Notes under the pieces: generated by a model | What the model was told of the DNA's origin: nothing | Seen by the model: only the letters and a program-made list of their open reading frames with translations | Databases searched by the model: none | Shown here: positions 12,189-23,416 of the stretch, in pieces | How the letters are laid out: every line of letters starts with the position of its first letter | Position numbering within the stretch: the first letter of the stretch is position 1 | Translations under genes and position numbers: made by a program | From: Conidiobolus incongruus B7586 | Lineage: Eukaryota; Entomophthoromycota; Entomophthoromycetes; Entomophthorales; Conidiobolaceae | Assembly: GCA_000697335.1 (NCBI GenBank) | Contig: JNEM01016684.1 | Location: forward strand, 1 to 33,757 | DNA length: 33,757 nucleotides | Reading direction: 5' to 3'

Positions 12189-12646
12189 TTATTGCTTTTT
12201 CTTTTCTTCTGATTTGGATTCATTTAATTCATTCTGTTTTGCTACTTCAAGTTCACTTAAAAACCTAATCAATTATCAGCATTTAATAATTATTTTTTTG
12301 AAATAACTTTATATTATTACCAGTGAAAAGCAAATAAAAATGCAATAGAAAATATTAAAAAGAAAACCACATGGAAATTCCATCCAGTTACAAATGCCAA
12401 AACCAGCAGAGTGATTGCCAAGAATATCATTGCAACATCGAATATACGTACTAATACTGGATTAGCACCAGGAGTAAATATTGAATCAACAATAATTCGA
12501 AACAATCCATTTGACTTCGGTTCCTCTAATTACAAGTTTTAGTGAAAATATATTATTTGACAAGATCGACTTAATATACCTTGTCCATTGGTAGAAGTAG
12601 ATGGATTATTTTTCTTCTCTGCTTTTGATTTTTTATTCTTTCCCAT
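12189..12646 (-). CDS. PKR1: PKR1, ER assembly factor for the V-ATPase V0 sector
   Basis: Exons 12646-12580, 12525-12321 and 12264-12189 encode 115 residues. The family hallmark is clear: a short lysine-rich N-terminus, then IIVDSIFTPGANPVL (yeast has an equivalent SVFTPGTTP block). Two close membrane segments follow, about residues 50-67 and 71-92, split by GWNFH, and the protein closes with a WFLSELE motif and a charged tail. The second intron splits the Trp codon of HWFLSEL, and only the spliced form restores that motif. PKR1 works with VMA21 in the ER to assemble the proton-translocating V0 sector (established for yeast). The C-terminus KKKQ fits a KKXX-type ER retrieval signal. Length is close to the yeast protein (about 120). 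The gene begins about 120 bases from the tRNA, on the same strand and downstream of it. Confidence 0.88.
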
Positions 12647-12746
12647 TTTCAACTATTTTCAAAAATATGTTTATTCAATCATGAGAGCGATTTCTAAATA
12701 TTCGATTATGAAATTGATCTAATTTATGGGAAAAATCAGGGATGAG

Positions 12747-12750
12747 AAAA
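12747..12750 (-). terminator. Possible RNA polymerase III terminator of the tRNA
   Basis: A run of four T on the minus strand begins 17 bases after the discriminator base of the tRNA. Four T is the minimum usual Pol III stop signal. In such AT-rich DNA the run could also be chance. Confidence 0.4.
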
Positions 12751-12766
12751 GTATTACGAACAGATT

Positions 12767-12849
12767 TGATCAGAGGGAGGCTCGAACTCTCGCCTACATA
12801 GTAGACCACGACCTGAATGTGACGCCTCGGACCCCCTGTCCATCTGACT
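12767..12849 (-). tRNA. tRNA-Leu(CAG), with several stem mismatches; possible pseudogene
   Basis: The 83-nt minus-strand sequence folds as a class II tRNA: 7-bp acceptor, 17-nt D region ending GAGGC, anticodon loop TTCAGGT with CAG at 12815-12813, a long variable arm (TCTAC/GTAGG), the T loop TTCGAGC and discriminator A. It matches the eukaryotic tRNA-Leu(CAG) layout position for position. However, it carries A-C oppositions at 1:72, 31:39 and 50:64, an A-G at 11:24, and G instead of the conserved A14. The A box is therefore degraded (TGGACAGGGGG), while the B box core GTTCGAGCC is good. I cannot tell a decaying gene from one whose transcript is edited. Confidence 0.6.
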
Positions 12850-13343
12850 ATACTAAAGGATTGGCGTAGTGTTATTATTAGCTAAATATTTTATAATTCA
12901 AGTCTATTTTTGCTGAATTATATTTAGCTTCAACTTATTTTCACAAGAATTTTCATTTATTATTTATTAATGAACATTGACATTATTTTTTTCTAAAACT
13001 GTCTGTTGATTTATATATTTATATATTCTTGGTATGATTATTAATAAATTTCTTAAAATTAAAATTGTATTTATCTTCAATGGAATTATATTAATTATAA
13101 TACTTTCATTTAATATTTTGTATAATTCAGTGCATTCAAGGGATTACTATTTAAAGTGAAAAATATAAAACATAAAATTATATCTATATATTCTATTTAC
13201 ATAAATTTATTACAATTCATAAATATATCTAAATATATTTCTTATAGCGCTATGAATTTTAAATTTATTATGATTACATTAAGTAACATTATTTAAACAT
13301 TGTTATACATTATTAATAAAGCTAATACAATTTGTGAGATTTT
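12850..13343. other. AT-rich spacer
   Basis: Spacer between the tRNA 5' end and the stop codon of the LENG1-like gene. The last ten or so bases hold an out-of-frame remnant of that gene's tandem repeat. Otherwise I see nothing in it. Confidence 0.6.
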
Positions 13344-13481
13344 TCACTCATATTTCCCTGTGTGTCTTGAAGATATATGAGATTTTTCACTTCTGTATTC
13401 TCTATCATACTTTAATGATTTATGAGATTTTTCACTCCTATGTTCTCTATCCCGCTTTGAAGATTTGTAAGGTTTTTCACT
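13335..13481 (-). repeat. 45-nt tandem repeats in the 3' end of the LENG1-like gene
   Basis: The minus-strand core AGTGAAAAATCTCA recurs at 13391-13378 and 13436-13423, with a variant at 13481-13468. These are spaced exactly 45 bases and encode 15-residue units of the type SEKSHKSxKxDRExR. A fourth core lies at 13348-13335 but is spaced 43 bases, and the stop codon falls inside it. Confidence 0.8.
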
Positions 13482-14426
13482 TTTACTCTGTTTATCGTGT
13501 TTTGATGACTTATGCTTCCTCTTTTTTTTCGATTTTGATTCTTCATAATTTTCGCTCTAAAAATCGAAATAATAGGTTATGAAATATTTAAATATAAAAC
13601 TGTATAAATATTTACATGGCCTATATTGGTATATTTTTTGATTAAAGTTAGAGGATCATCTAATGTGGAAGATGAAATAATTGGAGGATGTTTACTAAGT
13701 TGAAATAACTGTTAATAATTACTTAAATACATAAAATTAAGATACACCTCTTTGCCTGAGTCTCATCACTGAATAGTTCTTTTGAGGATTTAGTATACCA
13801 TGGCTGAGGAACTAAAATTTCTTTAATACTTTTACAATAAGCCAATATTAATTTTATAAGTACTTACTATTACTCTTATTAAATAAATTGTTTTTATCTG
13901 ATTTAGCATATTCTCTCTGTTTGTCAATTTTAGTTAATGATTTAGTTTGTAATTCTTTCTATTTTAAAATGAAATTAAATATTCTTTAATTTTAAAAATG
14001 CAAAAAATGTTACTTTGTCATCTTTTTCTTGAAATAAGTTAATATGTTGATACGCATGTTTTATATCAATGTTATCTTCATGCTTTTCAATATGCTGTTT
14101 TATTTCATTTGGGACTTTATGGTAATTAGGCTCTGGTTCTGAAACTCCAAGAGCTTTATTCCTTAAAAACTGAAGTCTATAAAGTCGATCCTGATAAAAA
14201 ATATAAGATAATTTAAATATAAAACATAATAATTATTATTTACATTATCAATTTGTTCCTGTTTTTTCTTTTCTATTTCAGCTTCATATTTCGCTTCATC
14301 CTCGGCAACTTTAGCTTGATTTTCTTTATTATAAACATTCCAACTGTAAAATTTATCAATTAATATTCAAACTGATTAACTGTCTATTTTTAAATTTTAA
14401 TACCTTTTATGAGGTAATATATTCAT
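13344..14426 (-). CDS. LENG1: LENG1-like protein with CIR N-terminal domain (spliceosome-associated)
   Basis: Seven exons (14426-14404, 14343-14244, 14190-14014, 13958-13868, 13811-13748, 13694-13616, 13556-13344) encode 248 residues. The start MNILPHKSWNVYNKENQ matches the LENG1/CIR N-terminal domain almost word for word (human LENG1: MNILPKKSWHVRNKDN). It continues as a charged helix (residues 18-41) and LQFLRNKA. Further family landmarks are HINLFQEK and PQPWYTKS. The tail is Lys/Ser/Arg-rich with 15-residue repeats, typical of nuclear splicing-related proteins. Members are linked to spliceosomes through the CIR domain shared with Cwc25 (family knowledge), but the exact job of LENG1 is poorly known. 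At the sixth exon an earlier AG acceptor exists but leads to a stop, so the TTCAACTTAG acceptor was chosen. ATE1 lies about 220 bases upstream on the same strand. Confidence 0.82.
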
Positions 14427-14644
14427 TCTTTGATAAGTTTTATGAATAATAATCTGAATAAATAGTGAGGACTGATATCCAATTCAAAAATTTAATGTAA
14501 AATCAAACATATTTTTATTAATTTATGGGATAATAAAATAGAATGAAAGATTCTAAATGTCGGATATCAAAAATTTAAAGTTTCAAATACTTCATCAAAA
14601 TTATAGGATCTCAGTTAAGCAATAATATTCATTTTTCAATTTAT

Positions 14645-16213
<1,569 letters not shown>

Positions 16214-17256
16214 TCTGAAAGAATTGTTATACCTTAATACAAACTTAACTAATTATATGTTATACTTTGATAATTGTATTAACACTATTATGGGAATGGT
16301 TTTGTTTCATTTGAAACAATGAGAGTGATTGTATTCAGCTTTGCTAATTCATCATTTATTGAATGCTAAAATTTTTAACTATGATATGACAATAGTATCA
16401 CCACTAATCCTTTTAACAATAAAATTATTTTAATTACACATTAATAAATTCGGGAAATATAAATATCTAGAATAGAATTCCAATATTCTATCAATTCATT
16501 TTTTCAAGTATCAATGTTAAATAATTTATGAGTAAATGACTCTCAGATCCCAGTTTAAGATATATTATTACTTAATATACCATATTATCAAAATAAATTT
16601 TTGTATTAGAGAATTATTTTATTTACATATTATATGTCATGTTAAATCAGATATATTATCAGTTTCAATTCATTGAAAAAATATATATTTTCATTCATCA
16701 ATATATCTAAGGTATCAAAGGTATCTAAAAGTCAAATATGCTAAAATCGATATTACAATTGTAAATGAATTGTAAATAATATCAATCACTCCAAAAATCA
16801 GCTATAATGATGTAAAAGAAGTCTAATATAATCATAAGTTATTATAATTTCTATGTTAAAAATTTCAATATATCCTTATGTAATAAGAATTGACAATTAT
16901 CTTTAATAAAGGTTAAAATATTATTTATATATAATTCTTTTTTCTTACCTTTTATATTTGTATGCAAGTGAAAATAATTTAAAATTCAATCTGATAAAGA
17001 AGTACCAATATCAAGTGATTTGAATTTCGAAATATATGATATCAAATAGAAAAAAGTTGAAAGATTAGTATTTTTATAGGTCAATAAAATAATAAGTATT
17101 AACTATAATATTTGATCAAAAATAAAAGGTAAATATTAAAATAAAAAAGTAAGAATACTAGGATATAGTTTTTTAAGTTTTGGTGTGATATAAAATTATA
17201 AAATATATTTATATAAAATATATAATCAACATGAAAATTGATATTCCAAAGGTAAC
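16214..17256. other. AT-rich spacer
   Basis: About 1 kb between the ATE1 start and the RFA2 stop, both on the minus strand. It should hold the ATE1 promoter, but no clear TATA or CCAAT box stands out and no further gene or RNA is visible. Confidence 0.6.
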
Positions 17257-18330
17257 TTAAATGGCTGAGACATAATCTTCAATAGTGGAGTACAAGTTTC
17301 CTTCATTTTCAAGATTATTAACAACTTGCCTAAATGAAAAAATGGTTGATGAATTGAATAAACTAAATGTATACTAATTGACATTACTTGCTTTGGTCGA
17401 GACCCAAACCAAATCCTTGGATATATTCGATGACTTTATACCTATGCATCCCTTTATGATTTTCACCATTCTGTCTGATATAGTCTAAGACTTTGGAAGT
17501 AATATTTGAGGGATCTACTGATGTATTTTGTGCAGCACTAGATGTAGATTGATAACCGTAAGTTTGGGCATCCATATTATGGATTTTATGGGTTTGGTGT
17601 CCATTAGTATGAGATGAATTGTTGCCATTGAACTTTAAGTGAACTTGGGCCACTTGACAAATATGATAAGTAACCTGATTGAAATCTTCTACAGGCTTTA
17701 CACTGTGTAAAGTCACTTGTACTTTGTTTTGGAACCATCTTAAATCACCAACAGCTTCAACATAATTATTTCTCATTTGTCTAAACCCATAGATAAATCA
17801 AAATGTTGATAGTTGGCTAATATTTCCACTTACTCGTATTCATTGATCTTCATTTGAGCCAAATTATCATCAGCAGGTCTGATTATTCTTCCTGATACAA
17901 ACCCGGTTCCATCTTCAAATGATAGTGTGAAGTTGGTAGGATTGTATTTACCTTCTCTGAGGATTGCAACAAACCTCACCTAAAGGATATTCAGTTAAAA
18001 AATAGCTAATAGAAAACGAAATGTTTTACCAGAGTAACTGGATGATTGTCTAAGATGGCGTCTTCACCTTGACTGGGCTCTTGAATTCTTAAAAGTTGCT
18101 TAATAGTAACAGGGCGAATAGTTTGAGTGTTCAAATCGCGTCTCTGGAATTTGTTCAGTTAATATTATTTGTAATTTAAAATTTGTTAAATTACTTTGAT
18201 ATTATCAGTTTGTTCATTACCGCCTTGAATGAAACCACCTCCCATATGCTCATTAAAAGTGTCTATAACATTGAATAACTAAGCAATATTTAAATAATTA
18301 TACTATTATGCTATTACTGTCCAAATCCAT
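17257..18330 (-). CDS. RFA2: RFA2/RPA32, middle subunit of replication protein A
   Basis: Six exons (18330-18318, 18262-18195, 18143-18030, 17979-17834, 17780-17388, 17329-17257) encode 268 residues, the normal RPA32 length. The Gly/Gln-rich N-terminus (GGGFIQGGNEQ) is followed by TIRPVTIKQLLRIQ, which opens the OB fold. The fold continues through VTLVRFVAILREG, FEDGTGFVSGRI and QMRNNYVEAVGDLRWFQNKVQV, ending near HICQVAQVHLKF. A Ser/Thr/Gln linker leads to a winged-helix domain (SKVLDYIRQNGENHKGMHRYKV, ending STIEDYVSAI) that in the family binds repair and checkpoint partners. RPA coats single-stranded DNA in replication and repair. The first coding exon is only 13 nt; its join was chosen because it is the acceptor giving an open frame with a normal 55-nt intron. 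The spacer on its 5' side is shared with the divergent FAS1 gene. Confidence 0.94.
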
Positions 18331-19111
18331 AATTATAGAAATTAACTTTAATTAAAATATCACTAATGATTATACTTCATCAATCAATTCAATAACCAAA
18401 ATTAATTTAAATTCGTGACTTGATGAAAAATTATGGGATTAAAATGAGAAATAACAATTGGCTAAATATTGGTATCAATAATAGTGATTAATAAATCTAA
18501 TTTTCAAATAATATTTTTACTTAAATCGTGAATAAGAATAATATTTCAAATTTCAATTTTAGATACTAATTCTGGAAAATATTTAAAAACACTGATAAAT
18601 ACTTAATATTCTTGTAATTGTTTGATAAAGATCATTAATACTAATTATTACAGTAAATACCATAAAATGATTTGAGATTTCTAAACAAATTTCTAAAAAG
18701 ATATAAAATAAATACAATTAAAATGAGTTAAAAGGATATAATTTATTAATACTAAAATATTATACTATATTCAATAATTAAAAAACATCAATCATCTATA
18801 AGTTTGAATTAAAGATTCAATTAAATTTAGTTTTATTAAACTGAATAAAGATAAAGAAATTCATATAACACAGTTTGAAGTTTATAAATCAATTTAAATC
18901 GATATATTAATTTCGTTTAATTGTTCGAATTAAGTGGAATTGGTGTTGAAATTTAAAAACCGGAATTTTTTAGGTTAAAGGTATTAGATGTAGATTTAAT
19001 TGTATCAAGTTTAATATAAATATTTAACTCTTATTCTTAGAAGCGCATAAATTTTACTATCATCGTACACTTCACTATAGACATTCCTAATTAATATCTT
19101 TCTATTAGACA
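18331..19111. other. Divergent promoter spacer (RFA2 / FAS1 gene)
   Basis: AT-rich region between two start codons facing away from each other. I see no MCB element (ACGCGT), which some fungi use for replication genes, and no other gene. The final 100 bases before 19112 are more mixed and probably form the FAS1 gene leader. Confidence 0.55.
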
Positions 19112-20668
19112 ATGTTGATTAGACTAAACCTGTATACCATCATTGGCCTAGTGTCCATTATTGCTGGTGCAGATATTCCAGCAATGAGCTTCATGGATGT
19201 TATTGCAAGCCAAAAAGAATTATCCAGCTTGCACAGAGTCCTCTCCACACCAGAGATGGACAAAGTTGTTGGCTTGCTATCTAGCACTGATAGAAAATTC
19301 ACTGTATTCGCCCCCACCAATGAAGCTTTGGCCGAATTGAAAGAGGTCAGTCAAGCATCTAAAGTAAGTGTTGCCGATATCATGCTTTATCACATCGTTG
19401 AGGGCGAGGCCAAGTCTAGTCAAATCAAGTCTCTTCACTTTGCCCCCACTATGTTCTCAGTAAAAGAGCAAACTCAAGCCTTGAAGATTGCAAGGACTCC
19501 GAAGGGAATTGAACTTTCTTCAGGCCCCGCTCCACCTGTCAATGTTATCAAAGAAGACTTTCCCGCCAAAAACGGTCAATTGCATATCATTGATAAAATC
19601 CTAGATGTGCCAGTGAGTGTGTCTAAAACTTTGCAGAAAGCTGGGCTTACCAAATTTTTGGCTGCAGCGACTCAAAATGATTTAATTGTGACTATGGATC
19701 GTCAAAGAGGTGTGACTGTTTTAGCTCCCAGCAACGAAGCAATGGATAAACTCTTGACTCAGAACCCTGAAATGACAGATCATGAGCTTTACCAGGTTTT
19801 AAAGCTCTTAGTTGTTCCAAATCAAATCAGATACACCAATCGTATTCTGACTCCAGTCACCGTTGAATCATTGGGAGGATCGTTGCTAATGGAAAGATCA
19901 GAGAATGATATCTTGGTGAATGGTGTCAAAATTACTAATGCTGATATCATTACTACTTCTGGTGTTTTGCATGTCATTGATGAAATTCCTTTCAAGTCCA
20001 AGGGCAGTCCAACATCCGATTCTACCAGTAAACCATCTCCTGAAGAGTCTGATCACAATTCTCATTTCCAATCTGCTCCAGAGCACCAAGAACTGGTATT
20101 GCAACCCGAACCTGAAGAACATACTCCTCAATCTTTATCTGAGAACCAAGAATTCGCATTACAACCCGAACCTGAATATTCCAAGCCCCAGTTCCAAGCC
20201 CCATCAACTCTTAATGAATTGATGTCTAATGGTAAGGTTAAGGAGTTGATTGCTGCTAGCTTGAAAGCCATCGAAGAATCTACCCCATCTGCTGATTTCA
20301 GCTCTCCTCAAGCTCAACCCGAAAGCCAAGCCACTTCACTTGCCGAAGCTTTAAATGAAATTCACTCTGCTTCCGTTAGCCCAGCTACTCAACCACAAAC
20401 TTTCAGTGAACTTTCTTCTAGCAGTACTAGCAGCACCACCAATGCCACTCCCCATTCATTATCTGATGCAAGCATCGAATCCGCTCCTCATTCTTTAACT
20501 GAATCTGGCATTGAATCCACACCCCATTCTTTAACTGAAGCTAGCGCCGAATCATTTTTGGAACAAAGCTCTGTTCCAGCTGCTAAGCAATTCTCCTCTG
20601 AAGAAGAATTATTGAGTACTATTTTGGATTCTGCAGGTCAATCTCGTTCTGAAAGAATCATGCTCTAA
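19112..20668 (+). CDS. Secreted protein with two fasciclin (FAS1) domains and Ser/Pro/Glu-rich tail
   Basis: A single intronless frame of 518 residues. Residues 1 to about 20 (MLIRLNLYTIIGLVSIIAGA) form a signal peptide. FAS1 domain 1 runs about 25-170, with H1-type TVFAPTNEALAEL, the YHIVEG motif and NGQLHIIDKILDVP. Domain 2 runs about 172-295, with VTVLAPSNEAMDKL and GVLHVIDEIPF but no Tyr-His motif. From residue 300 the protein is low-complexity, with near-repeats of the type LQPEPE and PHSLTE. FAS1 domains mediate cell-surface or matrix adhesion. No C-terminal hydrophobic GPI signal is seen (the end is SERIML), so it is probably secreted or wall-held. Being intronless is unusual beside its multi-exon neighbours. 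Codon use is richer in G and C than in the flanks, as expected for a well expressed gene. Confidence 0.9.
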   Translation: MLIRLNLYTIIGLVSIIAGADIPAMSFMDVIASQKELSSLHRVLSTPEMDKVVGLLSSTDRKFTVFAPTNEALAELKEVSQASKVSVADIMLYHIVEGEAKSSQIKSLHFAPTMFSVKEQTQALKIARTPKGIELSSGPAPPVNVIKEDFPAKNGQLHIIDKILDVPVSVSKTLQKAGLTKFLAAATQNDLIVTMDRQRGVTVLAPSNEAMDKLLTQNPEMTDHELYQVLKLLVVPNQIRYTNRILTPVTVESLGGSLLMERSENDILVNGVKITNADIITTSGVLHVIDEIPFKSKGSPTSDSTSKPSPEESDHNSHFQSAPEHQELVLQPEPEEHTPQSLSENQEFALQPEPEYSKPQFQAPSTLNELMSNGKVKELIAASLKAIEESTPSADFSSPQAQPESQATSLAEALNEIHSASVSPATQPQTFSELSSSSTSSTTNATPHSLSDASIESAPHSLTESGIESTPHSLTEASAESFLEQSSVPAAKQFSSEEELLSTILDSAGQSRSERIML

Positions 20669-21260
20669 AGCACGTACACGGAGTTTGTCGGTGAAATAAA
20701 TTTGATCAGATGATAATATAGATAGAATCAAATTTATTTTTTAATATATTTTATCAATAATATATTATTGATTGAATAAAGTTTTTTTTAGTTGGATGAA
20801 ATTAGACCATAAATTTCTAACTTTGAATCTGATTCAAGATCATATTTTCCGAGTTTTATTTCATTAATTTTGAATCAAATATGGTATCACATATCTATCG
20901 TTTCAAAATTATTTAGGCAAAAAGAAGAGTTTATAATCATATTAAATATTTATAAATGCAATACTTTAATATCCTCTGAACTATATAGTAAATGCTAATT
21001 AGTTGAAGAAAAAAAACCTGTAAATTTACAAAATTGTATTTTGTGAAAATATGACTGGTTATTTGGTAGATTAGTTGATTTTGTTTAAAACTGATTCAAG
21101 ATCTAAAAAATATAACACTTAATATATATATTGTGAAGAGAATGCTTCTTAAGACAAAACCAATACTATATGAATAATTAACAAAATTAAATTGAAAACG
21201 TTATTTTATTTGAAATTTACAATGATTCCGAATTATTGAATCATTATCCTAATGAATCCT
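20669..21260. other. Convergent 3' spacer
   Basis: Sequence between the FAS1 gene stop and the AP-3 sigma stop. An AATAAA hexamer shortly after the FAS1 stop (about 20695) may serve in polyadenylation. No other feature is visible. Confidence 0.55.
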
Positions 21261-21990
21261 TTAAGACTTTTTTAATCGATTAAACTCTTGAACCGCTCCC
21301 ACTATTTCATTGATATTAGTCTCCAAAACCTATTAATAAAATCTTAATAATATAATAATAGAATCAATCAAAAAACACTTACCATTCCTCCTGATATCAT
21401 TTCTGATAAAATATGATGAATCTAATATAAATTAGTGGATATATAGAATATGAAAATATTTAATTTTTTTCTAAATAATACCTCTTCAAAATGAAATATC
21501 TATTAGTTATAATAAATTAGTAAACAACAAAAAGAATAAATCAATATAAAACCTACTAAATCTAATTCACAAACGTTTTCAAAGCACCTATCTAAACTTT
21601 CTACAAATACCTAAAATAATATTTTTAATAAAAATACAATAAAATAATGATAAGATAAATTTACTTGAATTAAGTCCAAAATTCCCAATTCTGATTCAGA
21701 AGAATCAACTACAAAAACGAAATAAAGAGTAGCGTAATGACGATATATAATTCTGGTATCGGAGCCTCCCAATAACTTACTTCCTTCTAAAAAATTACAA
21801 GCTAAATCTGACCTTTTAGAAACTAGGGTGAATATTTCTTGAATAATCTGTTGTTGGTCATATGTATCCTATTGACAATCAATTAATTAATATGAATATC
21901 ATTGATAATATTGAATTTTACTATTTGTTGATAAAATTTAGTTAGTCTAGGTTTACCATGGTTATTAAATATTAAAATAGATTTAATCAT
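21261..21990 (-). CDS. APS3: AP-3 adaptor complex sigma subunit
   Basis: Six exons (21990-21922, 21868-21665, 21610-21557, 21499-21482, 21421-21383, 21329-21261) encode 150 residues. Every intron is phase 0 and 50-60 nt. The sequence tracks human AP3S1 closely: MIKSILIFNNHGKPRL, QQQIIQEIFTLVSKR, IYRHYATLYFVFVVDSSE, LGILDLIQVFVESLDRCFEN and SGGMVLETNINEIV. This is a longin-fold small subunit of AP-3, which sorts cargo from Golgi or endosome membranes directly to the vacuole. IYRHYATLYFVF followed by SSESELGILDLI separates AP-3 sigma from AP-1 and AP-2 sigma. The fourth exon is an 18-nt microexon encoding IFHFEE. The protein ends soon after the conserved core and lacks the long tail of animal AP3S1. 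The gene is divergent from RAD16. Confidence 0.96.
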
Positions 21991-23416
21991 CTTTTTGTTA
22001 TTTAAATATTATTGAGTTTAATTATTTAATTGAACTTCATGTTAACTTAATTTGGTTTTAAATTTCTGTTTTATCATTAAATATCTGTAAACTTTATGGG
22101 ATATTTAGAAATTAACGAATATAAATATAATCTGAATTAATTGTATTTATTATATCTGATTCAATAGTTAATATTAACAAGTATTTATATTATATATATT
22201 ATATAATTATAAATTGATAAATAATATAATCCTTGAGTTTTAATTATTATATTATAATAAATTTAGCATAATACTATATTGTATAATTTTATCTGATCTG
22301 TATAGCTTATCAATTTTTTTATAAAATATTATTTTGATAAACAAAATACTAATATAGAAGAATTATTTATTAGGTGACTTCTTTATCAGCCAAAATTCAA
22401 TAGCCATTCAATTCTTAAACTAATTGATTATTTAAATCGTAAAATTACAAAAATTAAAGATAAAATTCTCTCCAATCATTTTTTGTTCATCAAACTATAA
22501 AAAATCATTAAAATATGAATATTTGACTATTTCACAAAAAATTCTTTTATATTAATTATTTTTATTTGTATGATATTTGAACTAAATAACAATGACAATA
22601 GATTAATAAATTCAAAATCATTCAATTTTAAAACGAATGAAATCAGTTCAAATAGATTTTGTGATTAGTTCTTTTCACAAGTCGATATTTTATATAACTC
22701 AATGACTATTTGATTGAATTCAAAAATATTTTAGAAATTCATATCAAAGCTAAAGATAAATTACTAAATAATAGCATTAAAAAATGAAATTTCACAACTT
22801 ACACTAAAAACTCAACTCATTATATTGTCTATGAAATATGCGTAAATAAAATTGATTATTGATATAAAATAAATATAATTCAATTTTGCTTGAATTCAAT
22901 TTATAGACACGATGTCTGATATGTATTTGTAATAGCACTATAAATCTTGCAAATATGGAAATACCAACTTTATCCATTCTAAAAACAAAAATGTGGTTAC
23001 TGATTTAATGGGTGATTGGTTTGTGAGATCTTGAAATTTATGAAGAAATAATCGTACCAGTTTAAATAACTATTTCAACCATATATAGAATTATTTAAAA
23101 AGAGCATAGTGGGCTAATATAAAAAAATATACTATGATTTTATATATTTGTACCCTTTATTTTTATAACAATATTATTTTTTTATTATATAAAATTTTAG
23201 CTGTGATACTATCAATTTTTGAATTTATGATTGATGGGTTAACTAAATCGATAAGTGTTGATTAGAAATGATTTTCACAAAAATTAAAATTTGCTAATTA
23301 AATTTCAAATCAGCCAATCAAATTGCTGAAGAGAATTACTAGAAAATATTCGCATATAAATACCCCTATCTGAATTTAATGAACATTTGGAATTTTTAGT
23401 TGATTTTTTCTGAAAG
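21991..23416. other. Divergent AT-rich spacer with CCAAT box near RAD16
   Basis: Spacer between the start codons of AP-3 sigma (minus) and RAD16 (plus). A CCAAT pentamer within AGCCAATCAA lies at 23314-23318, about 100 bases before the RAD16 ATG. No gene or RNA is recognisable in the rest. Confidence 0.55.

Noticed and set aside
13334-13582. 82-codon plus-strand frame
   Set aside because: It is antisense to the repeat-rich last exon of the LENG1-like gene.
18263-18278. Alternative RFA2 exon 2 acceptor at CTTAG before TTATTCAATG
   Set aside because: Joined to the 13-nt first exon it runs quickly into a stop; the acceptor 16 bases further on keeps frame.
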